Below, piece by piece: positions 58,808 to 64,000 of a stretch of 64,000 nt of DNA (position 1 is the first letter of the stretch; the number at the start of each line of letters is the position of its first letter). The notes under the pieces were generated by a model, which saw nothing but the letters and a program-made list of their open reading frames with translations, was not told the DNA's origin and made no database searches. The position numbers and the translations under genes are program-made. Source of the stretch: Curtobacterium sp. VKM Ac-1393 (lineage in GTDB: Bacteria; Actinomycetota; Actinomycetes; Actinomycetales; Microbacteriaceae); contig NZ_JADKRW010000002.1 in assembly GCF_015350995.1 (NCBI RefSeq), forward strand, positions 248,001 to 312,000. Direction: 5' to 3'.

Positions 58808-59476
58808 TCAGCCGAGCCGGGCCGTCAGGCTGCGCAGGTGCGCCCGCGTCCGTCCTGCCGCAGCGGCGGGATCCCGGTCGGCGATGGCGTCGACGATGTC
58901 GTCGTGCACGTCGCGGTCGGCCTCGCTGCCGAACGCGCCGTCGATGCGGAGCAGTTCGATCATCGCGTGACGGCTGCGCGGTGTGAACCCGTCGAAGAGC
59001 TCGGTGAGCAGCGGATTATGCGCGGCGACCACGATCGCGCGGTGCAGCGCCGTGTCCGCGTCCACGTGCTGCTCGATCGAGTCACGTCGTTCCTGTCGGC
59101 GGTCGATCGCGCGCCGCATCGTGCGGAGTTCGGCCGGGGTCCGCCGTTCCGCGGCGAGGGACGAGGCCTCGACCTCGATCGCGATACGGGCCTCGACCAC
59201 GGCGGTGATGTCCGCGCGGCGAACCACGTCGTCGAGGCCGTCCTGGACGTCGAGTGCGGTGACGAACACCCCGGCACCCTGCCGCGAGGCGAGCACGCCT
59301 CGGCCGGCGAGGTTCCGGATGGCCTCGCGCACCGTCGAGCGACCGACGCCGAGCTGCGGTGCCAGCGTCGTCTCGCCGGGGAGCTTCGCACCGAGCACCC
59401 ACTCGCCGTCCCGGATGCGGGCGAGCAGGGCGTCGGCAGCCTGTTCGGCAAGGGGTTCGCGGCGCACCGGTGTCAT
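58808..59476 (-). CDS. FadR-type GntR-family transcriptional regulator
   Basis: A 222-aa protein: N-terminal winged helix (ADALLARIRDGEWVLGAKLP, GETTLAPQLGVGRSTVREAI, RNLAGRGVLASRQGAGVFV) and an FCD effector domain with the metal-binding His pattern (DADTALHRAIVVAAHNPLL; DVHDDIVDAIADRD; RTRAHL). Divergent from leuA across 87 nt, so it probably controls that gene and itself. FCD regulators usually sense small organic acids. Confidence 0.9.
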   Translation of the reverse strand: MTPVRREPLAEQAADALLARIRDGEWVLGAKLPGETTLAPQLGVGRSTVREAIRNLAGRGVLASRQGAGVFVTALDVQDGLDDVVRRADITAVVEARIAIEVEASSLAAERRTPAELRTMRRAIDRRQERRDSIEQHVDADTALHRAIVVAAHNPLLTELFDGFTPRSRHAMIELLRIDGAFGSEADRDVHDDIVDAIADRDPAAAAGRTRAHLRSLTARLG

Positions 59477-59563
59477 CTGCCCATCATGCCGCACGACCTC
59501 GAGCACCTCCACTTGTCTGAGGAGTGATGCTACGGTCGTCGCGACAGCAGCAAGAGGAGCCCC

Positions 59564-61321
59564 ATGACAACCACCACTCCCGTCGTCGCGACCCAGCCGT
59601 GGAACCGACAGCGTTCGTCCCCGATGCCGTCCCACCGGTACCGCGACGTCTCCGATCGGGTTGCCGTCCCGCTCATCGATCGCACCTGGCCGACACGGTC
59701 GCTCACCGCGGCGCCGCTCTGGGTGCCCGTCGACCTGCGCGACGGCAACCAGGCACTCGCGGAGCCGATGGACCCCGCTCGCAAACGGCGCTTCTTCGAG
59801 CTCATGGTGCGGATGGGCTACAAGGAGATCGAGGTCGGCTACCCGTCGGCGTCGGAGACCGACCGTGCGTTCGTCCGGCTGCTCGCCGAGACGGACCTGG
59901 CGCCGGACGACGTCACGATCGTGGTGTTCACCCCGGCCAGGCGCGACCTGATCGAACGGACGGTCGAGTCGATCCGCGGGATCACCAACGACGTCGTCAT
60001 CCACATGTACACCGCGACCGCCCCGACGTGGCGCGACGTGGTGCTCGGCAAGGACCGCGAGGAGCTGCGCGAGATGATCCTCGCGGGTGGCCGGGACGTG
60101 CTCGAGTTCGCGGGGCACCTGTCGAACGTGCGGTTCGAGTTCTCACCAGAGGTCTTCAACCTGACCGAGCCGGACTTCGTCCTGGAGGTCTGCGACGCGA
60201 TGACCGAGCTCTGGGACGCCACACCGGAGCGTCCGGTGGTCATCAACCTGCCGGCGACCGTCGAGATCGCGACGCCGAACGTGTACGCCGACCAGATCGA
60301 GTGGATGCACCGGAACCTGGCGAGGCGCGACGGGGTGATCCTGTCGGTGCACCCGCACAACGACCGGGGGACCGGCGTCGCATGCGCCGAGCTCGCGGTG
60401 CTCGCCGGGGCGCAACGCGTCGAGGGCTGCATCTTCGGCAACGGCGAACGGACCGGGAACGTCGACATCGCCACCCTCGCCCTCAACCTGCACGCGCAGG
60501 GCATCGACCCGATGATCGACTTCTCCGACATCGACGACGTCCGACGGACGGTCGAACACGCCACCCGCATCGAGCTGCACCCGCGACACCCCTACGTCGG
60601 CGACCTGGTGCACACCGCGTTCAGCGGCACGCACCAGGACGCCATCCGGAAGGGGTTCGCCGAGCACCGGGCCCGCGCAGCCGCCGAGGGTCGTCCGGAG
60701 TCGGAGACGGCATGGCGCGTCCCCTACCTGCCGATCGACCCGGCCGACCTCGGCAGGGACTACGACGCGGTCATCCGGGTGAACTCGCAGTCCGGCAAGG
60801 GCGGGATCGCCCACCTGCTCGAGACGACATCCGGCATCGAGCTCCCGCGCCGGCTGCAGATCGACTTCGCGCGTCGTGTCCAGCAGCACGTCGACGGTTC
60901 GGGGGCCGAGGTCGACGGCACGGAGCTCGTCGAGCTGTTCGAGCGGAGCTACGAACGGACGCCCGACGGCCCGGCGGACATCGACCTGGTGGCGATCGAA
61001 GCGACGCACGGCGACGCCGCACGCACCGAGCTCACCCTGCGGATCGACGGAGTCGAACACCGCGGGACCTCCGTCGACGTCGGCCCGGTCGAGGCGGTCG
61101 TGGACCTGCTCGCCGCGTGCGGCATCGTGGTCGACATCGTCTCGCTGCACCAGACCTCACGGACGACGGGCAGCGCCAGTGCGGCACTGACCCTGCTCGA
61201 GTACCGCGACCAGGCCGGGGTGCACTGGGCAGCAGGACGGGACCGATCGGTGCTCACCGCGAGCGTGGAAGCGGTCCTGCAGGCCGCGCGCGTGATCCGT
61301 TCGGCTCAGACCGGCCGGTAG
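59564..61321 (+). CDS. leuA: 2-isopropylmalate synthase
   Basis: A 585-aa protein: DRE-TIM barrel ([20 protein letters not shown] at about 51-70; metal ligands in [11 protein letters not shown] and [12 protein letters not shown]), a linker domain, and a C-terminal regulatory domain from about residue 440 ([20 protein letters not shown]) that binds leucine. First step of leucine synthesis from 2-oxoisovalerate and acetyl-CoA. AGAGGAG lies before the ATG, and TACGGT near 59530 is a likely -10. Control by a divergent GntR regulator is unusual for leuA and may mark a paralogue with a special role. Confidence 0.9.
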   Translation: MTTTTPVVATQPWNRQRSSPMPSHRYRDVSDRVAVPLIDRTWPTRSLTAAPLWVPVDLRDGNQALAEPMDPARKRRFFELMVRMGYKEIEVGYPSASETDRAFVRLLAETDLAPDDVTIVVFTPARRDLIERTVESIRGITNDVVIHMYTATAPTWRDVVLGKDREELREMILAGGRDVLEFAGHLSNVRFEFSPEVFNLTEPDFVLEVCDAMTELWDATPERPVVINLPATVEIATPNVYADQIEWMHRNLARRDGVILSVHPHNDRGTGVACAELAVLAGAQRVEGCIFGNGERTGNVDIATLALNLHAQGIDPMIDFSDIDDVRRTVEHATRIELHPRHPYVGDLVHTAFSGTHQDAIRKGFAEHRARAAAEGRPESETAWRVPYLPIDPADLGRDYDAVIRVNSQSGKGGIAHLLETTSGIELPRRLQIDFARRVQQHVDGSGAEVDGTELVELFERSYERTPDGPADIDLVAIEATHGDAARTELTLRIDGVEHRGTSVDVGPVEAVVDLLAACGIVVDIVSLHQTSRTTGSASAALTLLEYRDQAGVHWAAGRDRSVLTASVEAVLQAARVIRSAQTGR

Positions 61322-61512
61322 ATCGCGATCGGTGGGGCCTGGTCGTCGCCGCCGTCGTGGGCGTCTCCGGTGGCGAGCCAGGTCCGCCCCTCGTGCTCGA
61401 CGGTGGTCGGCAGATCGCCGTGCACCAGGATGCGGATGGCGGGGGCGTCCCCGTCGATCAGGTCGACCCCGTGGGCCTCGGTCCCGCCCGGGTTGTCGTG
61501 CACGTAGCTCAT
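61306..61512 (-). CDS. Small protein of unknown function
   Basis: 68 aa: [20 protein letters not shown], then a beta-rich continuation ([28 protein letters not shown]) ending IAIYRPV. The 3' end overlaps leuA by 16 bp tail to tail. Codon bias supports a real gene; the start is unsure because the GGAGC before the ATG is only one base away. No family is recognised. Confidence 0.5.
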   Translation of the reverse strand: MSYVHDNPGGTEAHGVDLIDGDAPAIRILVHGDLPTTVEHEGRTWLATGDAHDGGDDQAPPIAIYRPV

Positions 61513-61667
61513 GCTCCGATCGAACTCCGACCACCTGGGGACCGCACCCCGCACGACCGTGCCGGACCACGCCGCGGGATCGGACACGCCCGGATCCGTC
61601 GGGGAACACGTCGCGGGGCCCGGGATCGGGTACAGTCGACTCCGCACGGCCGACACGGCGTGCGAAT

Positions 61668-61739
61668 GCGGATGTGGCGCAGTGGTAGCGCATCACCTTG
61701 CCAAGGTGAGGGTCGCGAGTTCGAATCTCGTCATCCGCT
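61668..61739 (+). tRNA. tRNA-Gly (anticodon GCC), copy 2
   Basis: A 72-nt cloverleaf identical to the copy at 37550-37621: acceptor GCGGATG/CATCCGC and anticodon loop TTGCCAA. Flanking sequences differ, so this is an independent gene copy. Followed by its own terminator. Confidence 0.95.
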
Positions 61740-61752
61740 CGGAAAGAACAGG

Positions 61753-61788
61753 ACCCCCGGGGTTGCTCGAGAGAGCAGCACCGGGGGT
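61753..61788 (+). terminator. Terminator after tRNA-Gly copy 2
   Basis: Arms ACCCCCGG (61753-61760) and CCGGGGGT (61781-61788) with further GCTC/GAGC pairing in the loop, then TCTCTCGTT. Confidence 0.8.
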
Positions 61789-62070
61789 TCTCTCGTTCCC
61801 GGGGCATGCGTGCGCGATGCGTCCGGGGGCGCAGGCTTCGGGTACCCGCGCCCGCCGGACGCAGAGGCCACGCTGCCCCGGGTGGAGACGCCGAGTGGGT
61901 GGCCCGGCGATGTCCCGAAGAGTCATCCGGAGCATCGTCGCGGTCGGATTGGGCCCCAGTTCGGGACGTGCGGAAAGCCGCAAGAACTCCGCACGACACT
62001 CCGTGGACGCTTGCGCTCTGCCGGACCCTCAACTAGTGGGGTAACACCGTTCCGGCCTCGACGAGCAGCA
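61789..62070. other. Gene-free stretch, nothing recognised
   Basis: Between the tRNA terminator and the stop of the minus-strand reductase gene. No supported gene or repeat. Short Arg-rich frames on both strands are not convincing. Confidence 0.5.
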
Positions 62071-62934
62071 TCAGCTGCCCCCGAAGCGCTCGGCACGGAC
62101 GTCGGAGGTGTCGTGGCCGAGCTCGCCGAGCCAGCGGAGCACCTGCTCGACGAACGGGGTCGAGCCGCACACGTAGACGAGCGCCCCGGCTTCGGGCGGG
62201 AAGACCGCGGCGGTGAGCGCGTCGCGGGTGAGCCGTCCCGCGGGCACGGCGGACCCGGGTGGAGCGGTCCGGCTGTACACGGTCGTCACCCCGAGCGGGG
62301 CGTCGGACGCGATTGCCCGGTCGAGTTCGGCGCGGAAGAAGACGTCGTCCGGGGTCCGCACCGCGACGAGGAGCCGGAACGGTGCGGGATCAGCGGCGTC
62401 GGCATGCGCGGTGACCATGGCGACGAGCGGCACGATCCCCGAGCCGCCGGCGATGAGCTGCACCGGCCGGGTGGACTCGCCGGGGCGCCACACGAACCAC
62501 CCGCCGAGGGGACCGTGCACCTCGAGCGCGTCGCCCACCTCGACCGCGTCGACCAGGAACGGGGAGACCTCGCCGTCGTCGACGCGGTCGACGGCGAGCA
62601 CCACCTCGGTCTGGCCGCCCTCGGACGCGATCGAGTACGAGCGCGTCGCCTGGTAGCCGTCCTCGGCGGTCAGGCGCAGGTCGAGGTGCTGGCCGGGGTC
62701 GTTGCCCGGCCACGTCGGGACCTCGAGGACGAGCCGACGGGCGTTCGGGGACTCGCGCGCCACCGAGGCGACCGTCGCGGGGTGCCAACCCGGCCGTCTG
62801 CGGGGCGCGGGCCGGGTGACGGGGGCGATCCGGGCCTCCCGGTCAGCGGATGGATCGGCGGACGGACCGGTGGACGAGTCGGCCCACGGATCGGCGGACG
62901 GATCGGCGGAACGGTCCGTGTCGGGAACCGTCAC
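62071..62934 (-). CDS. FNR-type FAD/NAD(P)-binding oxidoreductase (partner of the sulfite-oxidase-like protein)
   Basis: A 287-aa protein: FAD-binding barrel (HPATVASVARESPNARRLVL, then ATRSYSIAS with the RxYS FAD motif) and an NAD-binding domain (VQLIAGGSGIVPLVAMVTAH; LVYVCGSTPFVEQVLRWLG). No iron-sulfur domain. The first 25 residues after the GTG are an Asp/Ser/Ala/Pro repeat (SADPSADPW..., SADPSAD) encoded by tandem GGATCGGCGGAC units. The start overlaps the stop of the molybdopterin protein as GTGA, so the two should work as a pair. Confidence 0.85.
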   Translation of the reverse strand: MTVPDTDRSADPSADPWADSSTGPSADPSADREARIAPVTRPAPRRRPGWHPATVASVARESPNARRLVLEVPTWPGNDPGQHLDLRLTAEDGYQATRSYSIASEGGQTEVVLAVDRVDDGEVSPFLVDAVEVGDALEVHGPLGGWFVWRPGESTRPVQLIAGGSGIVPLVAMVTAHADAADPAPFRLLVAVRTPDDVFFRAELDRAIASDAPLGVTTVYSRTAPPGSAVPAGRLTRDALTAAVFPPEAGALVYVCGSTPFVEQVLRWLGELGHDTSDVRAERFGGS

Positions 62935-63518
62935 CAGTACCGCTCTTCCTTCCACGGGTCACCGTGCAGGTGGTAGCCCGCATCCTCCCAAAAGCCCGGC
63001 TCGTCGTCGGCCTGCATGACGATCCCGCTGACCCACTTCGCGCTCTTCCAGAAGTACAGCTGCGGGACGAGCAGCCGGGCCGGACCGCCGTGTTCGGGCT
63101 CGAGCGGCTCGCCGTCGGCCTCGAACGCGATCCACGCCTTGCCGTCCAGCAACTCGTCGAGCGGCACGTTGGTCGTGTACCCGCCGGTGCTGTGCACCAT
63201 GCAGTACTCCAGCGAGGTCTCGACGTCCTCGAACAGCCGATCGAGGGGGACGCCGCGCCAGGGCATGTCGAGCTTCGTCCAGTGGGTGACGCAGTGGATG
63301 TCGACGGTGACGTCCTCGTCGCCGAGCGCGTGCACCTCGTCCCACGACCAGGTGCGCACCCCGCTCTCGGTCCGGATCGAGAAGCTCCACGACTGCGGGT
63401 CGATGTCGGGGGTCGCGCCGGCGGACAGCACCGGCCAGTCGTGCACGAGCGTCTGTCCGGGTGGGATGCGCGTGTCGTCGCGGTCGGGTCGGCGGCCGCC
63501 GAACCCCCTGGTGAACAT
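62931..63518 (-). CDS. Sulfite-oxidase-like molybdopterin-dependent oxidoreductase
   Basis: 195 aa (197 aa from the earlier ATG at 63524). It has the oxidoreductase molybdopterin-binding fold (WSFSIRTESGVRTWSWDEVH) with the molybdenum-ligating Cys in VDIHCVTHWTKLDMPWRGV, then YTTNVPLDELLDGKAWIAFE and PEHGGPARLLVPQLYFWKSA, as in YedY/MsrP-type proteins. No Tat signal is seen, so it is probably cytosolic. AGGAGG lies three bases before the first ATG and nine before the second, favouring 63518. Coupled to the FNR-type reductase, a common actinobacterial pair of unknown substrate. Confidence 0.88.
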   Translation of the reverse strand: MFTRGFGGRRPDRDDTRIPPGQTLVHDWPVLSAGATPDIDPQSWSFSIRTESGVRTWSWDEVHALGDEDVTVDIHCVTHWTKLDMPWRGVPLDRLFEDVETSLEYCMVHSTGGYTTNVPLDELLDGKAWIAFEADGEPLEPEHGGPARLLVPQLYFWKSAKWVSGIVMQADDEPGFWEDAGYHLHGDPWKEERYW

Positions 63519-63678
63519 CGCCATGGTCCTCCTCGGACGGATGGTCCGATCCTGCTCCGTGCCGGCGGCTCCCGTGTAACGAGTGCGTAAACACTCGGAC
63601 GGTCAAGGAGCAGGACTTGGGGGATCGCTCGCCGCCCTCTATCGTTCACCGGAACGATTACAGGAGGGGCCACCCCGA

Positions 63679-64000
63679 ATGCAGCCCATCGTCCCCGACC
63701 CCCGGAACGCCCGCGGCCCGAGCCGCCGAGCGCTCCTCACCGGCGCTGCCGGCATCGCAGGCCTCGGTCTGCTCACGCTCACCGGGTGCAGCTCCGGCGC
63801 GACCGCCGGCACGCCCACGATCCCCGAAGCCGCCGCCACCGGCACCGCACGCCGCGGCGGCCGGCTGCGGATCGCCCGTCCGGCAGCCTCGGCCGCCGAG
63901 ACCCTCGACTCCGCCAGCTCGCTGTCGGCGTACGAGTACCTCGGCGCGCTCTACAACCGGCTCGTCAAGCTCGACGAACAGGGCACCACGGTGCCCGACC
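63679..64000 (+). CDS. Peptide-type ABC transporter substrate-binding lipoprotein (partial)
   Basis: 107 residues are visible; the gene continues beyond the window. A Tat/lipoprotein-like signal (SRRALLTGAAGIAGLGLLTL, then TGCSS with the lipidated Cys) is followed by RRGGRLRIARPAASAAETLD and SAYEYLGALYNRLVKLDEQG. This is the beginning of the SBP_bac_5 (DppA/OppA-like) family. GGAGG lies about 13 nt upstream of the ATG. Permease and ATPase genes are expected further downstream. Confidence 0.85.
   Translation, partial: MQPIVPDPRNARGPSRRALLTGAAGIAGLGLLTLTGCSSGATAGTPTIPEAAATGTARRGGRLRIARPAASAAETLDSASSLSAYEYLGALYNRLVKLDEQGTTVPD

Noticed and set aside
37550..61739. Two identical tRNA-Gly genes considered as attL/attR of a 24-kb element
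   Set aside because: Both are complete tRNAs with different flanks and their own terminators, and the interval includes housekeeping-type genes such as leuA. Simple gene duplication is more likely, and the true att repeats belong to tRNA-Val.
59524..62976. 1150-codon plus-strand frame across leuA, tRNA-Gly and the reductase gene
   Set aside because: It runs through leuA in a wrong frame, through a tRNA gene and antisense to the FNR gene. High GC suppresses stop codons; there is no domain signal.

Overview
The window comes from the chromosome of a high-GC, motile actinobacterium. GC content is about 70% by eye, GTG starts are common, four-base ATGA/GTGA gene overlaps are frequent, and there is a compact flagellar export and motor operon ending in csrA. 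Together with an HTH-MurA fusion, actinobacterial LeuA and CPA1/DUF475 membrane proteins, this suggests Microbacteriaceae, perhaps Curtobacterium. The taxon is an inference from gene content and style; no marker gene settles it.

Layout. (1) 0-10 kb looks like a redox and stress block: a proton-translocating transhydrogenase operon (pntAa-pntAb-pntB) running into a truncated aldehyde dehydrogenase and a zinc alcohol dehydrogenase, then a universal stress protein, a BON protein, a flippase-like membrane protein, DUF1003 and PPOX proteins, an ArsR/CDF metal module and a DoxX protein. Two divergent promoters carry almost the same DevR/DosR-like inverted repeat, which suggests co-control by a hypoxia/dormancy regulator. 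(2) 10-16 kb holds a Na+/H+ antiporter, a DUF475 protein, the HTH-MurA fusion and an unknown protein. (3) 16-26.6 kb is the flagellar operon flbD-motA-motB-fliM-fliN-fliO-fliP-fliQ-fliR-flhB-flhA-flhF-like-csrA, preceded by a good FliA/WhiG-type promoter. (4) 26.6-31.3 kb has an acyl-CoA oxidase, a POT peptide transporter, a 35-aa membrane peptide, a small unknown protein and a GGTTCC repeat array.

(5) 31.3-37.9 kb holds a Wadjet/MksBEF-type operon (jetA, jetB, jetC) with no jetD nuclease gene beside it, then four tRNA genes (Val-CAC on minus; Gly-GCC, Cys-GCA and Val-GAC on plus). (6) 37.87-44.49 kb is a 6.6-kb integrative element in tRNA-Val(GAC). It is bounded by 26-bp perfect direct repeats and encodes a tyrosine integrase, an excisionase-like HTH protein, a winged-helix-like protein, an HNH-like protein overlying four palindromic 17-bp iterons, and small unknowns. 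Its cargo is a TIGR02391-like protein and a TIR-domain protein, a likely anti-phage pair. The displaced tRNA terminator lies just beyond the right repeat.

(7) 44.5-51.8 kb is an accessory-looking stretch with a GlxA-type regulator, an MFS exporter, an FMN reductase and a run of tiny membrane proteins and lipoproteins. (8) 51.9-64 kb is mostly metabolic: an SDR, a DHA2-type MFS pump, an aldo/keto reductase, a gluconate-2-dehydrogenase-subunit-3/GMC fusion, a GNAT-like unknown, a FadR-type regulator divergent from leuA, a second tRNA-Gly, a sulfite-oxidase-like protein paired with an FNR-type reductase, and the start of a peptide-type ABC substrate-binding lipoprotein cut by the window end.
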